From Chromatiales bacterium (lineage in GTDB: Bacteria > Pseudomonadota > Gammaproteobacteria > JAHELT01): a DNA stretch of 51,772 nt. A model generated the notes under the pieces. It was not told where the DNA came from. It saw only the letters and a program-made list of their open reading frames with translations, and ran no database searches. The DNA lies in contig JAHELT010000013.1 in NCBI GenBank assembly GCA_024644045.1, positions 1 to 51,772 of the forward strand, in the 5' to 3' direction. The translations under genes and the position numbers were made by a program. The stretch's first letter is position 1. Every line of letters begins with the position of its first letter. Of the stretch, positions 8,683 to 18,027 are shown piece by piece.

Positions 8683-9621
8683 GTCCTCGACCGGCCGGGA
8701 CCCGGCCGCGTCCGCCGCCACGGCCGCCAGAATCCAGTCACGGAACAGGGCGATCTTCGGATCGTCCTTGGCCACCTGCGGGTACACCAGGTAATAGGTG
8801 AACGCGATTTCGAGCGACAGCTCGAAGGGCTTGATCAGGCGCCCGGCGGCGAGATCGTCCGCCACCAGCAGATTGTTGACCAGCGCCACCCCCTGGCCCT
8901 CGATGGCCGCCTGGATGGTGAGGCTCGTCTGGTTGAACTGCAAGCCGGTCTGCGGGTCGATGTCCGTGATACCCGCCGAAAGCAACCACGAGCGCCAGTC
9001 GAACCAGTCCATCCAGGCCTCGTCGTCGCTGAACCAGTCCGCATGCAGCAGCGTGTGGTGGCGCAGGTCATCGGGGGTATCCAGCGGCCGCGTGGCGCTC
9101 GGCAGTCCGGGGCTGCACACCGGAAAGACCTGGGCATGCCACAGCTTGTGGCTGATCAGGCCGGGATAGACACCGCGACCGAAGCGCACCGCCAGGTCCA
9201 CGCCGTCGGTCACGAAATCCACCAGCGCGTTGGAGGCGTCGATCCGAATGTCGACGTCCGGGTGACGGGTGCGGAAATCGTCCAGGTGAGGGATCAGCCA
9301 TTGACTGCAGAACGACATGTTCGAGCTCACCGTGAGCGGGCGGTCGCTGCGCCGTGCACGCAGCCGGGCGACTGCATCACTGATCTGCTCGAAGCCGGCG
9401 CGCAGTCCCGGCAGCAACGCGGCCCCGGCGTCGGTGAGCACCAGCTTGCGGTGCTGCCTCACGAACAGCGGCGTGCCCACGAAATCCTCGAGCGCCTTGA
9501 CCTGGTGGCTGACCGCCGCCGGGGTCACGAACAGCTCGCGTGCGGCGTCGCTGATGCTCAGGTGCCGGGCCGCGCTCTCGAACGCTCGCAGGGCGTTCAG
9601 CGGAGGAAGCTGGTGTGCCAT
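8680..9621 (-). CDS. LysR-family transcriptional regulator, GcvA-like
   Basis: A 313-residue DNA-binding regulator with the LysR winged HTH at residues 1-65 (PLNALRAFESAARHLSISDAARELFVTPAAVSHQV, given in part here) and a type 2 periplasmic-binding-like effector domain. The N-terminal PPLNALRAFE and HLS signatures are typical of the GcvA subgroup. The stop codon TAG is the last three bases of the right terminal repeat of the MITE-like element, so the extreme C-terminus may have been reset by insertion. It is divergent from the DUF1127 gene across 121 AT-rich bp, a likely autoregulatory region. The effector is unknown. Confidence 0.9.
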   Translation of the reverse strand: MAHQLPPLNALRAFESAARHLSISDAARELFVTPAAVSHQVKALEDFVGTPLFVRQHRKLVLTDAGAALLPGLRAGFEQISDAVARLRARRSDRPLTVSSNMSFCSQWLIPHLDDFRTRHPDVDIRIDASNALVDFVTDGVDLAVRFGRGVYPGLISHKLWHAQVFPVCSPGLPSATRPLDTPDDLRHHTLLHADWFSDDEAWMDWFDWRSWLLSAGITDIDPQTGLQFNQTSLTIQAAIEGQGVALVNNLLVADDLAAGRLIKPFELSLEIAFTYYLVYPQVAKDDPKIALFRDWILAAVAADAAGSRPVED

Positions 9622-9742
9622 GTGAAGCTTAGAAAAACTAAATTGAATCTGTATAAATCGTCGTTTGAGGTTACACCCGATTCCCCATAAATTACTACCT
9701 ACAGCGAGTTCACGTGTTCAACCCGATCATAGGAAAGCTAAC

Positions 9743-10168
9743 ATGTACACGCATTTCAAAAAGCATGAAGACGCCGCATTCGAACACCGTCTGGCGATGC
9801 TGGCGGCGAGTTTCACGGCCTCCTCCCCGATCGCGCGGCCCAGCCGCACGGAGCTGCTGAGCAACGACCGGGCTTTTCTGATCGAGCGCAGCACCAGCCT
9901 GGGTACACGGCTGCGGAGGGTTCGCGACCGCGTGGTGTTCTACTGGCGCCGCCGGGCAGCCATCGCCGAGCTGCGTGCCCTGAGCGACAGCATCCTGGAC
10001 GACATCGGTCTGCCCCGGCACCTCATCGTACAGGCGGTGGATCAACAGCTGCGCGCCGAGCGCGACGGCCGGCCGCTGCCGGTGAACGCCGAGCGCCGCG
10101 ACGCCTGGCGCGCCCCGGCGGCCCTGCGCGAGGCGGGCAACGCGGGTCGCTTCGAGCAGGCGGCCTAG
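9743..10168 (+). CDS. DUF1127 (YjiS-like) protein
   Basis: A 141-residue protein whose central part, FYWRRRAAIAELRALSD followed by SILDDIGLPR, is the DUF1127 signature (about residues 70-100). DUF1127 proteins are small, basic and often stress- or RNA-related; the molecular role here is not known. The ATG at 9743 was chosen over an upstream in-frame GTG because an AGGAAAG ribosome site precedes it. It is longer than minimal DUF1127 proteins (about 45 residues) owing to N- and C-terminal extensions. Confidence 0.85.
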   Translation: MYTHFKKHEDAAFEHRLAMLAASFTASSPIARPSRTELLSNDRAFLIERSTSLGTRLRRVRDRVVFYWRRRAAIAELRALSDSILDDIGLPRHLIVQAVDQQLRAERDGRPLPVNAERRDAWRAPAALREAGNAGRFEQAA

Positions 10169-10181
10169 GCCTCCGACGAGC

Positions 10182-10206
10182 GCCCCTCTCCGGGTGGGAG
10201 AGGGGC
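10182..10206. repeat. CCCCTCTCC/GGAGAGGGG hairpin repeat
   Basis: Perfect inverted repeat GCCCCTCTCC ... GGGAGAGGGGC just after the DUF1127 gene. A nearly identical palindrome occurs at 21047-21069. This motif recurs between genes in many proteobacteria; here it may help end transcription or be a selfish intergenic repeat. Confidence 0.6.
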
Positions 10207-10256
10207 GTAGAAAGCCCTTCTCCCCGCGCGCGAACTAACCACTCCTCCTCAGTTGA

Positions 10257-10280
10257 CCTCTCCCCGGAGAGGTTTTTTTT
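10257..10280 (+). terminator. Rho-independent terminator after the DUF1127 gene
   Basis: Stem CCTCTCC/GGAGAGG with a tight loop, followed directly by eight T residues at 10273-10280. It lies between the convergent DUF1127 and MotB-like genes and is oriented to stop plus-strand transcription. Confidence 0.85.
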
Positions 10281-10298
10281 GGCGAGGCCGGATGCGGC

Positions 10299-11381
10299 CT
10301 AACGGTCGCGGTGGTAGTAGTCGTACCTGGCCAGAAGGTCCTGGGTGAACTCCCAGGCCTCGGCATAGGACAGGCCGCTTCGCTCCGGAAAGATGATGCG
10401 AATGTAGAGCTGGTCCGGAAACCGGTCGCGCAGGCTGGTCAGCGTCTGGTGCAGCTCCGCCAGATCCAGACGGCGGTATTCCTCCTCATCGGGCTCGCGC
10501 ATCGCCAGCCGGTACTCCCCGCCGTCCTTCACGTAACGCACCTCGACAACATACTTTCCGCGCGGGCTGCGCGCCGGCTTGATCAGCCGGTCGTACTTGA
10601 CTTTGAGCTCGTCGTACTCGCCGACCAGGGAGGCGAAACGCGCCTCGACCAGGGTCGAAGTTTCGCGCAGCTCCTGCATTTCGACCTCGCGCACCTGCGC
10701 CTGCTCGCGCAGGGTGGCCAGCTCGGACGACGCCGACTGTGCGCGGGTCTGCAGCTGCTCGACGCGGCTGCGCTCTTCGCCGAGCGCCGCCTGCGCTTCG
10801 GCAAGCTGCGTGCGGCTGGCCTCCTGCCGCGCCTGCAGATCGGTGAACTGGGTGGCAAGCTCCTGCAGCCCTTCGCTCAGCGTTTCCTTGCTGCGCACCT
10901 CCTGCTCCAGCTGCACGCGCAGCACGGTCTGCGCCGCGGCCAGCTGCTGCAGCTCGGCGTCGATCGCTTCCTTGTCCCGGGTCTGCTGCGCCAGCCGGTG
11001 CTCGACCTGCTTGAGGCTGGCGGTCAGGCGCGCGCTCAGCTCGCGCTCTTTAGCGAGTTCGGCCCGGCGGCGCTGGCGCTCCTGTTCGGAGCGCAGCAGC
11101 TCGAGGCGCAGGATCGAGATGCGGTACTGGGCGTCGGCCAGCTGCTCCTCGACCGTGGCTTTCTCCTTGCTGGTTTCCTTCGCCAGCTCCATGGCACGCT
11201 TCTCCGCTTCCGTGGTCTGGGTGATCTGTCGAATCAGCTCCCAGTTGTGCAGGATCAGCACGCTGGTGGTGATCAGGAAAATCATTACCACCACCGCCAT
11301 GATGTCGGTGAACGACGGCCAGAAGCTCTCGTCCGCCTGGCCGGCGCGCTGGTTCAACCTGAGGTCGGCGAAGCCGTTCAC
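10299..11381 (-). CDS. MotB/TolR/ZorB-like TM protein with long coiled coil
   Basis: A 360-residue protein of unknown role. Residues 20-46 (FWPSFTDIMAVVVMIFLITT) resemble the single proton-channel helix of MotB/ZorB-type stators, with a membrane Asp at about position 26. Residues 50-265 are a continuous, charged heptad-rich coiled coil, expected to project into the periplasm. Residues 275-360 form a small globular domain (GKYVVEVRYVKDGGEYRLAM, LYIRIIFPERSGLSYAEAW) that is not an OmpA peptidoglycan-binding domain; it recalls TolR/ExbD only in size and position. Start overlaps the stop of the MotA/TolQ-like gene by four bases, so the two are surely co-translated. Confidence 0.8.
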   Translation of the reverse strand: MNGFADLRLNQRAGQADESFWPSFTDIMAVVVMIFLITTSVLILHNWELIRQITQTTEAEKRAMELAKETSKEKATVEEQLADAQYRISILRLELLRSEQERQRRRAELAKERELSARLTASLKQVEHRLAQQTRDKEAIDAELQQLAAAQTVLRVQLEQEVRSKETLSEGLQELATQFTDLQARQEASRTQLAEAQAALGEERSRVEQLQTRAQSASSELATLREQAQVREVEMQELRETSTLVEARFASLVGEYDELKVKYDRLIKPARSPRGKYVVEVRYVKDGGEYRLAMREPDEEEYRRLDLAELHQTLTSLRDRFPDQLYIRIIFPERSGLSYAEAWEFTQDLLARYDYYHRDR

Positions 11382-12346
11382 TGGGCTTCGTCGTCGGGGA
11401 GCCTGAATCCGTCGCGCAGCAGTTTACGCATTGACGTCAGACGGCTGACGATGGTGGCGAGGTAGTACGCCTGTCCCTCGACCAGGTCGTTGACCTGTTC
11501 CTCGAGCTGCTGCTGGTTACGCTGCGCGAGCTGCATGTTCTGCGCCACGTGCTGCAACGCGTGCACCAGGTCGGTAAGGTCGTTGACCATGGCCTCCGGC
11601 TGGGCATGAAAGCGCGGCACCAGGTGCAGCGTGGTGATCTCCTCGACCGTGCCGACCAGCCGGGTCTGAACGTCGGCGAGCTTGAGGAAAAAGTAGCCGA
11701 AGACCAGGTAGCAGACGATGGCGGTGATGGTGGTCGACAGGGCGGTGGACATGCCGTGCACGATCAGCCCCATGCTGGAAAAATCCTCGGTGCCCTGCAG
11801 GAGGTTGGAGGCGCCAAGCAGGGCAATCGACAATGAAATGATCGTGCCGAACACGCCGGTCAGAATCAGAATGTTGTTGATGTAGCGCGGCACGCCGAGA
11901 CGGGTGCTTTCGCTGGCCACCAGTGTCGCGGCCATCGCGCTGTGATTGATGGGTGCGCGCTGGGCGTGCATCAGCAGCAGCGCATCATAGCGCTGGTGGA
12001 TCAGGGACTGCTTGTCCACACCGTCGTTGAGCTCCGGATGGCGCGCCTGCACGTTGGCCATGAAAACGCCGAGCGCACGCTCTTCGTTGCCGAACTGCAG
12101 CAGTATGGCGACGATCTTGAGCATGCCGAGCAGGAACAGGCCGGCAATCGTGCCGTTCACTACGTAGCCAACCGTGGTCAGCTGGTTGGCGAAGTAAATG
12201 TTTTCGATCAGCTCCAGATTCAGACCGATCAGTACCGCCAGCGCGACCGCGGCGACCAGCATGCGCAGCAACACCCGCTGGCTGTTCTTGATGTCCACCG
12301 CGACAACGGGCTGGACAGGTTGTTCTGACAAGGTTCTTGCAGCCAT
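11378..12346 (-). CDS. MotA/TolQ/ExbB-type proton channel protein
   Basis: A 322-residue inner-membrane protein with four predicted TM segments near 27-45, 58-84, 156-180 and 200-224, a large cytoplasmic loop between TM2 and TM3, and a ~100-residue C-terminal tail with coiled-coil character. TM3/TM4 carry the family pattern (ILTGVFGTIISLSIALLGA, then GMSTALSTTITAIVCYLVFG). The ATG at 12346 was chosen because AGG precedes it; longer frames upstream read non-coding DNA. With the downstream MotB-like partner it should form an energised channel complex. It is divergent from hisB across 267 bp. The function is unknown; nothing nearby suggests flagella, Ton transport or defence. Confidence 0.85.
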   Translation of the reverse strand: MAARTLSEQPVQPVVAVDIKNSQRVLLRMLVAAVALAVLIGLNLELIENIYFANQLTTVGYVVNGTIAGLFLLGMLKIVAILLQFGNEERALGVFMANVQARHPELNDGVDKQSLIHQRYDALLLMHAQRAPINHSAMAATLVASESTRLGVPRYINNILILTGVFGTIISLSIALLGASNLLQGTEDFSSMGLIVHGMSTALSTTITAIVCYLVFGYFFLKLADVQTRLVGTVEEITTLHLVPRFHAQPEAMVNDLTDLVHALQHVAQNMQLAQRNQQQLEEQVNDLVEGQAYYLATIVSRLTSMRKLLRDGFRLPDDEAQ

Positions 12347-12613
12347 GGTTTTACCTGTGGTGTGGTTGCGGCAAAGGCGCAGTCGCCCGCGGCCCCGCGC
12401 AGGCGTACGCAAGTATATACGACCGCTTGCGGCTACGCCCCCGGTGCGCCACGTTAAACGCCTGCCGGCCGGCGCGCCATGCGTGCCTGCGACGCCCTGA
12501 GCGGTGGGTAACATGGATTGCCGGCGCGTGCCGTGCGCCCGCCGGCGGGTCGAGGCCCGCCGAGCGGCAAACTGGTGTATCCTTGCGCACCTTTCGCAGG
12601 CGATGGAAACACG

Positions 12614-13207
12614 ATGGGCGCACGCTCGGCGCGAATTGAACGCAAGACGCTGGAGACTCAGATCAGCGTCTCGCTCGACATCGACGGGCAGGGTAACGCG
12701 CGTCTGCAGACCGGCGTTCCTTTCCTCGAGCACATGCTCGAGCAGGTGGCGCGGCACGGCATGCTCGACCTGCAGGTGCAGGCCGCGGGCGATCTGCACA
12801 TCGACGCTCATCACACGGTCGAGGACATCGGCATCGTGTTCGGGCAGGCGTTGCTCAAGACGCTCGGCGACAAGCAGGGAATCAGTCGCTACGGGCATGC
12901 CTACGTGCCGCTCGACGAGGCACTGACGCGCGTGGTGATCGATTTTTCCGGGCGCCCGGGGCTTGAGTACAACGTCACGCTGAGCCGCCCGCGCGTGGGC
13001 GACTTCGATGTGGACCTGGTGCGCGAGTTTTTCCAGGGGTTCGTCAACCACGCGCTGGTCACTGTGCATATCGACGTGATCCGCGGGCGCAACGCCCATC
13101 ACATCATCGAGACCGTGTTCAAAGCCTTCGGCCGAGCGCTGCGCATGGCGCTGTCGATCGATCCGCGCGGGACCGGCGCAACGCCGTCGACCAAAGGCGT
13201 ACTGTAG
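12614..13207 (+). CDS. hisB: Imidazoleglycerol-phosphate dehydratase
   Basis: Histidine biosynthesis step 6: imidazole-glycerol phosphate to imidazole-acetol phosphate. A 197-residue monofunctional HisB, without the phosphatase domain fused in enterics. Metal-binding signatures are seen: [23 protein letters not shown] and [20 protein letters not shown] at 12614 chosen because it gives the standard family length. First gene of hisBHAFIE; hisG, hisD and hisC are not in the window. Confidence 0.97.
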   Translation: MGARSARIERKTLETQISVSLDIDGQGNARLQTGVPFLEHMLEQVARHGMLDLQVQAAGDLHIDAHHTVEDIGIVFGQALLKTLGDKQGISRYGHAYVPLDEALTRVVIDFSGRPGLEYNVTLSRPRVGDFDVDLVREFFQGFVNHALVTVHIDVIRGRNAHHIIETVFKAFGRALRMALSIDPRGTGATPSTKGVL

Positions 13208-13219
13208 CCCGCCCCACCC

Positions 13220-13861
13220 ATGCAGACGGTTGTCGTGGTCGATTACGGGATGGGCAACCTGCGCTCGGTCGCCAAGGCGCTCGAGCACGCCGGCAGGACC
13301 GCCGTGCGCGTGCGGGTCAGCGCCGACCCGGCCGTCATCGGGGCGGCCGATCGGGTGGTGGTGCCGGGCCAGGGTGCGGCACGTGCCTGCATGGATGCGC
13401 TGCACGCGGGTGGCCTGGTTCAAGCGGTGCGCGAGGCGCTGGGAAGCCGGCCCTTTCTCGGCATCTGCATGGGTCTGCAGTTGCTGCTCGAGGGCAGCGA
13501 CGAGAACGGCGGGGTCGAGTGCCTCGGCTACTACCCGGGGCAGGTCCGCGCGTTCAGCGAGGCGATGCCGGCCGCGCACGGCCTCAAGATCCCGCACATG
13601 GGCTGGAACAACGTGCACCAGGAGCGGGCGCATCCGCTGTTCGAGGGTATCCACGACGGGGCGCGTTTCTACTTCGTGCACAGCTATTTCGTGGTGCCCC
13701 GCGAAGCGGCGCTGAGCGCGGCGAGCACGGATTACGGCGTCCGCTTCAGCTGCGCCCTGGCCCGCGAGAACGTGTTCGCGTGCCAGTTTCACCCGGAGAA
13801 GAGCGCGGCCGACGGGTTGCGCCTGCTGCGCAATTTTCTGGCCTGGAGCGGCGCGTGCTGA
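13220..13861 (+). CDS. hisH: Imidazole glycerol phosphate synthase, glutamine amidotransferase subunit
   Basis: Hydrolyses glutamine and channels ammonia to HisF. A 213-residue class I amidotransferase with the nucleophile Cys in [11 protein letters not shown], and the His and Glu of the triad in [10 protein letters not shown]. The N-terminus [13 protein letters not shown] is diagnostic. Its stop overlaps the hisA start region, and it is spaced 12 bp after hisB. Confidence 0.97.
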   Translation: MQTVVVVDYGMGNLRSVAKALEHAGRTAVRVRVSADPAVIGAADRVVVPGQGAARACMDALHAGGLVQAVREALGSRPFLGICMGLQLLLEGSDENGGVECLGYYPGQVRAFSEAMPAAHGLKIPHMGWNNVHQERAHPLFEGIHDGARFYFVHSYFVVPREAALSAASTDYGVRFSCALARENVFACQFHPEKSAADGLRLLRNFLAWSGAC

Positions 13862-14592
13862 TCATTCCCGCGATCGACCTGAAAGAAGGCCGCTGCGTGC
13901 GCCTGCGCCAGGGCCGCATGGACGAGGCCACGGTGTTCGGCGACGACCCGGTGGCGATGGCGCAACGCTGGGTCGAGGCGGGCGCCGCACGGTTGCACAT
14001 GGTGGATCTCGACGGTGCGTTTGCGGGTGCCCCACAGAACGCGGCAGCCATCGCGGCGGTGTGCCGCGCTTTCCCCGACCTGCCGGTGCAGGTGGGTGGC
14101 GGAATCCGCGACCTGGACACGATAGACGGCTACCTGCGCGCCGGGGTGCGCTACGTGATTATCGGCACCCAGGCCGTGCGCGATCCGGACTTTGTCGCGT
14201 CGGCCTGCGCCGCTTTCGAGGGCGCCGTGATCGTGGGCCTCGATGCGCGAGACGGCCGCGTCGCGGTGCAGGGCTGGGCGGAGTCGTCCGAGCACCTTGC
14301 GCTGGACCTGGCGCAGCGTTTCCAGGGCCTCGGCGTAACGGCCATCGTGTACACGGACATCGGGCGCGACGGCATGCTGCAGGGCGTCAACGCTGCGGCG
14401 ACGGCCGCGCTGGCGCGTGCCATCGACATCCCGGTCATCGCCTCCGGCGGCGTGCAGGGGCTGGCGGACATCGAGCGCCTGCAGGCGGTCGCAGCCGAAG
14501 GTATCGAGGGCGTGATCGTCGGCCGTGCGCTGTACGAGGGCACGCTCGATCTGGGCGCGGCGCAGCGCCTGGCGGCCGGCGCGGCGGAGTAG
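13855..14592 (+). CDS. hisA: Phosphoribosylformimino-AICAR ribotide isomerase
   Basis: Amadori isomerase of histidine biosynthesis with a (beta/alpha)8 barrel. The 245-residue product begins [17 protein letters not shown] with the catalytic Asp; the second catalytic Asp is in YTDIGRDGM. The phosphate-binding motifs VGGGIR and ASGGV are present. The GTG at 13855 is the only start giving this beginning and overlaps the 3' end of hisH. Confidence 0.97.
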   Translation: MLIIPAIDLKEGRCVRLRQGRMDEATVFGDDPVAMAQRWVEAGAARLHMVDLDGAFAGAPQNAAAIAAVCRAFPDLPVQVGGGIRDLDTIDGYLRAGVRYVIIGTQAVRDPDFVASACAAFEGAVIVGLDARDGRVAVQGWAESSEHLALDLAQRFQGLGVTAIVYTDIGRDGMLQGVNAAATAALARAIDIPVIASGGVQGLADIERLQAVAAEGIEGVIVGRALYEGTLDLGAAQRLAAGAAE

Positions 14593-14596
14593 CCCC

Positions 14597-15361
14597 GTGG
14601 GTCTCGCCAAGCGGGTCATCCCCTGCCTCGACGTGGACGCCGGGCGCGTGGTCAAGGGGGTGCGCTTCGTCGACATCCGCGACGCCGGCGACCCGGTGGA
14701 GATCGCGCGCCGCTACGATCGGGAGGGCGCCGATGAGCTGACGTTTCTCGACATCACCGCCAGCACCGAGCGCCGCGATACCATGGTGCAGGTCGTGGAG
14801 CAGGTCGCGGCGGAGGTGTTCATCCCGCTGACCGTCGGCGGCGGCATCCGCAAGGTTGCGGACGTGCGGCGCATGCTCAACGCCGGCGCCGACAAGGTCT
14901 CGATCAACACGGCGGCGGTGTTCACACCGGAGATAGTGGCAGAGGCGGCGGGACGCGTCGGCTCGCAGTGTATTGTGGTGGCTATCGACGCCAAGCAGGT
15001 GTCCGCCGAGCCGCGCTGGGAGATCTTCACGCACGGCGGGCGCAAGCCCACCGGTATCGATGCGCTCGAGTGGGCCGTGAAGATGGCCGAGCTCGGCGCC
15101 GGCGAGCTCCTGCTGACCAGCATGGACCGCGACGGCACCAGAAGCGGCTTCGATGTGACGCTCACCCGCGCCGTCGCCGACGCCGTTCCCGTGCCGGTTA
15201 TCGCCTCGGGAGGCGTCGGCACCCTGGAGCACCTGTGCGAAGGGATCAGCGCGGGCGGCGCGGATGCCGTGCTGGCAGCGAGCATCTTCCATTTCGGTGA
15301 ATTCACGATCGCGGCTGCCAAGCAGTGCATGGCCAGCCGCGGAATCGAGGTGCGCCTGTGA
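14597..15361 (+). CDS. hisF: Imidazole glycerol phosphate synthase, cyclase subunit
   Basis: Partner of HisH that makes imidazole-glycerol phosphate and AICAR. 254 residues, barrel fold, catalytic Asp residues in [14 protein letters not shown] and [13 protein letters not shown] start (GTGGGTCTCGCC) four bases after the hisA stop. Confidence 0.97.
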   Translation: MGLAKRVIPCLDVDAGRVVKGVRFVDIRDAGDPVEIARRYDREGADELTFLDITASTERRDTMVQVVEQVAAEVFIPLTVGGGIRKVADVRRMLNAGADKVSINTAAVFTPEIVAEAAGRVGSQCIVVAIDAKQVSAEPRWEIFTHGGRKPTGIDALEWAVKMAELGAGELLLTSMDRDGTRSGFDVTLTRAVADAVPVPVIASGGVGTLEHLCEGISAGGADAVLAASIFHFGEFTIAAAKQCMASRGIEVRL

Positions 15362-15452
15362 GCGGGCCGTCCACCGGCCGCCGCCGGCCGCCGGCCCGGC
15401 CGGGCCCCTGAGTCCGGTGTGCTAAACTGCGCGATTTACTGCGGGGACCGTC

Positions 15453-15839
15453 ATGACGGGCACCTGGCTGGATGCCATCAAGTGGAACGCCGAGGGCCTG
15501 GTACCGGCAATCGCGCAGGAAGCGGCGACCGGCAGGGTTCTCATGCAAGCGTGGATGAACCGCGAAGCGCTCGCTGCCACGGCGGAACGCGGCGAGGCCG
15601 TATACTGGTCGCGGTCGCGCGCGCGCCTGTGGCACAAAGGCGAGCAGTCCGGGCACGTGCAGAAAGTGCGCGAGATCCGCACCGACTGCGATCAGGACGT
15701 GGTGCTGCTGAGTGTCGAGCAGGTGGGCAACATCGCGTGCCATACCGGGCGTCACGCGTGTTTCTACCGGCGCCTCGAGGACGGCCGCTGGCGCGAGGTC
15801 GAGCCGGTATTGAAGCCGCCCGGGGAGATCTACGCATGA
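15453..15839 (+). CDS. hisI: Phosphoribosyl-AMP cyclohydrolase
   Basis: Third step of histidine biosynthesis, a zinc enzyme. 128 residues with [21 protein letters not shown] and [11 protein letters not shown], which carry the zinc- and magnesium-binding residues. Separate from HisE rather than fused as in enterics. Preceded by a 91-bp, very GC-rich spacer after hisF that contains self-complementary GGCC/CCGG runs. Confidence 0.97.
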   Translation: MTGTWLDAIKWNAEGLVPAIAQEAATGRVLMQAWMNREALAATAERGEAVYWSRSRARLWHKGEQSGHVQKVREIRTDCDQDVVLLSVEQVGNIACHTGRHACFYRRLEDGRWREVEPVLKPPGEIYA

Positions 15840-16153
15840 ACGATGTGCTGGCGCGCCTGGACGCCGTGCTGGAGGCACGCAAGGACGCCTCGCCCGAGAC
15901 CTCCTACGTGGCGCGGCTGTACGCGCAGGGACCCGCGGCCATGTTACGCAAGATCGGCGAGGAGGCGACGGAAACGATCATTGCGGGCGGCGGTGAGGAC
16001 GAGCGTGCGCTGGTCCACGAAACCGCCGATTTGTGGTTTCATTCACTGGTCATGCTGGCGCACAGAGGGTTAACCTCGCGCGACGTGCTGGCCGAGCTGG
16101 ATCGCCGCTTCGGGGTGTCCGGGGTGCAGGAAAAAGCGGCGCGTTCGGAGTAA
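15836..16153 (+). CDS. hisE: Phosphoribosyl-ATP pyrophosphatase
   Basis: Second step of histidine biosynthesis; all-alpha MazG-like fold. 105 residues with [12 protein letters not shown] and [12 protein letters not shown], the acidic metal-binding helices. Its ATG overlaps the hisI stop (ATGA), giving coupled translation. Last his gene before tatABC. Confidence 0.97.
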   Translation: MNDVLARLDAVLEARKDASPETSYVARLYAQGPAAMLRKIGEEATETIIAGGGEDERALVHETADLWFHSLVMLAHRGLTSRDVLAELDRRFGVSGVQEKAARSE

Positions 16154-16199
16154 GCTTAGTTCAAGTAGCAAGGCCGCGATGCGCGGCCGGAGAGAACTC

Positions 16200-16439
16200 A
16201 TGGGTATTAGTATTTGGCAACTTTTGATCATTCTGGCTATCGTGCTGGTGTTGTTCGGCGCAAAGCGTCTGCGCAACCTGGGCGGCGATCTGGGCACCGC
16301 GGTGAAGGGCTTCAAGAACTCCATGAAAGACGAGGAGAGCAAGACCGAAGCACCGGCGGAACGCGAACAGATCGAAGAAACCGGCGAGGCACGAGTGATC
16401 GACGGTGAAGTCGCCCCGCGGGAAAACGAGAAAGCCTGA
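16200..16439 (+). CDS. tatA: Sec-independent translocase subunit TatA
   Basis: 79-residue pore-forming subunit of the twin-arginine translocase. One N-terminal TM helix ([18 protein letters not shown]), the hinge [14 protein letters not shown], an amphipathic helix with VKGFKNSM and an acidic tail. ATG at 16200 with a GAGA ribosome site. Confidence 0.96.
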   Translation: MGISIWQLLIILAIVLVLFGAKRLRNLGGDLGTAVKGFKNSMKDEESKTEAPAEREQIEETGEARVIDGEVAPRENEKA

Positions 16440-16545
16440 GCCCGCGGTATTCCGCGGCGCCATCCCCCGCCCCGGCTGCGGCCTCACGCCGCGCCGGTCG
16501 CTTTGCGCGCCCGCGCGCTAGCCCCGCCCGCACTGCAGCAGCGCC

Positions 16546-16998
16546 ATGTTCGACGTAGGTTTCTGGGAGTTGCTGTTGATCGGCGTCGTCGGCCTGCTGG
16601 TGGTCGGCCCCGAGCGCCTGCCCGAGTTCGCGCGCACCATCGGTCGCTGGGTGGGCCAGGCGCAGCGCATGATGCGCAGCGTGCGCGCTGATATCGAGCG
16701 CGAGCTGGAAACCGACGACCTGCGCAACATGATCAACCAGCAGGAGGAGCAGATCAAAGAGCTCAAGGACATGGTGCAGGACGTGCGCGACGAGACGGAA
16801 ACCGAGGTCGGCGCCGATACCCTGTCCAATGAGTTCGCGCGCATGCAGGATACCCTGCAAAGCGACGTCGGATCGGCCGGTGAGGCGGACAGCGCCGGCC
16901 ACGCCACTGCACAGACACCGTCCGCAGCGCTCGATAGCGGTGCGCCGCAAACCGCCGAGGTGGAAGCGACGAGCGAGGCGGACGCCAAGAAGCCATGA
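16546..16998 (+). CDS. tatB: Sec-independent translocase subunit TatB
   Basis: 150-residue Tat receptor subunit. It starts MFDVGFWELLLIGVVGLLVVGPERLPE with the TatB-specific Gly-Pro-Glu hinge, followed by a long amphipathic and charged region. The 106-bp gap after tatA contains a short palindrome (CCGCGG-TATT-CCGCGG, 16443-16458). Its stop overlaps the tatC start. Confidence 0.95.
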   Translation: MFDVGFWELLLIGVVGLLVVGPERLPEFARTIGRWVGQAQRMMRSVRADIERELETDDLRNMINQQEEQIKELKDMVQDVRDETETEVGADTLSNEFARMQDTLQSDVGSAGEADSAGHATAQTPSAALDSGAPQTAEVEATSEADAKKP

Positions 16999-17996
16999 AG
17001 TTCAAGCGTCGCCTGAAACGCCGCACGGAGGAAGAAGTCCGCGAGGAGGTCGAGCAGGAGCAGGGGTTTCTCTCGCATCTGAGGGAGCTGCGCGACCGGC
17101 TGCTGCGCAGCATTCTGGCGGTGCTCATCCTGTTCCTCGCGCTGTTCCCGTTTGCCGACACGATCTATTCGGTGCTCGCCGAACCGCTGATGCGGCATCT
17201 GCCCGAGGGCACCAACATGATCGCCATCGAGGTGGCATCGCCGTTCCTGATCCCGGTGAAGATGGTGCTGATGCTGTCCGTGTTCATCGCCGTGCCCTAC
17301 CTCTTCTACCAGCTGTGGGCGTTCGTGGCTCCGGGGTTGTACCTGCACGAGCGGCGCCTGGTGATGCCGCTGCTGGTGTCCAGCACCGTGCTGTTCTTCA
17401 TGGGCGTGGCGTTCGCCTACTTCGTGGTGTTTCCGCTGGCCTTCGCGTTTTTCAATGCGGTGGTACCGAGCGGCGTCGAGATGATGACCGACATCAGCCG
17501 CTACCTGAGCTTCGTGATCACCATCTTCTTCGCCTTCGGCATCGCGTTCGAAGTGCCGATCGCCACGATCGTGCTGGTGGCCGTGGGCGCGACGACCCCC
17601 GACAAGCTCGCCAAGAAGCGCCCCTACATCATCGTCGGCGCCTTCGTCGTCGGCATGCTGCTGACGCCGCCGGATATTATTTCCCAGACGCTCCTGGCCC
17701 TGCCGATGTGGGCGCTGTTCGAGCTCGGCATCCTGTTCACGCGCTACCTGATGCCGAAGTATCTCGGGAAAGGGGGGCGCGAGCAGACGCCGGGCGACGC
17801 GGTGCCGGCGACGGAACCGCCGATCGGCACCTGGCACGATGACGCGTCGGACGCCGGCAGCGATTACAAGCCGCGGAGCGATGCCGAGATGGATGCGGAC
17901 CTGGACCGCAGCGACGCCCAGGATGCAGACGACAGCCACGAGTCGGATACCGGTGCTCAGGACGGTAAAGACCCCGGCAAACCCCCGTCCGGCTAG
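16995..17996 (+). CDS. tatC: Sec-independent translocase subunit TatC
   Basis: Six-TM receptor for twin-arginine signal peptides. The conserved FLSHLRELRDRL cytoplasmic motif and PYLFYQLWAFVAPGLYLHER loop are present. At 333 residues it is about 75 longer than most TatC: after residue ~255 comes an extended, Asp-rich tail (DLDRSDAQDADDSHESD) and an N-terminal basic/acidic extension (RRLKRRTEEEVREE). The tail is the odd feature. Confidence 0.96.
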   Translation: MKFKRRLKRRTEEEVREEVEQEQGFLSHLRELRDRLLRSILAVLILFLALFPFADTIYSVLAEPLMRHLPEGTNMIAIEVASPFLIPVKMVLMLSVFIAVPYLFYQLWAFVAPGLYLHERRLVMPLLVSSTVLFFMGVAFAYFVVFPLAFAFFNAVVPSGVEMMTDISRYLSFVITIFFAFGIAFEVPIATIVLVAVGATTPDKLAKKRPYIIVGAFVVGMLLTPPDIISQTLLALPMWALFELGILFTRYLMPKYLGKGGREQTPGDAVPATEPPIGTWHDDASDAGSDYKPRSDAEMDADLDRSDAQDADDSHESDTGAQDGKDPGKPPSG

Positions 17997-18027
17997 CGCA
18001 CGCTCGTACTACAGAACTCGGGAATCA

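Noticed and set aside
10299-12346. Zorya-type anti-phage system
   Set aside because: The TM parts recall ZorA/ZorB, but there is no ZorC, ZorD or ZorE gene, no OmpA domain in the B protein, and the context is his/tat housekeeping DNA.
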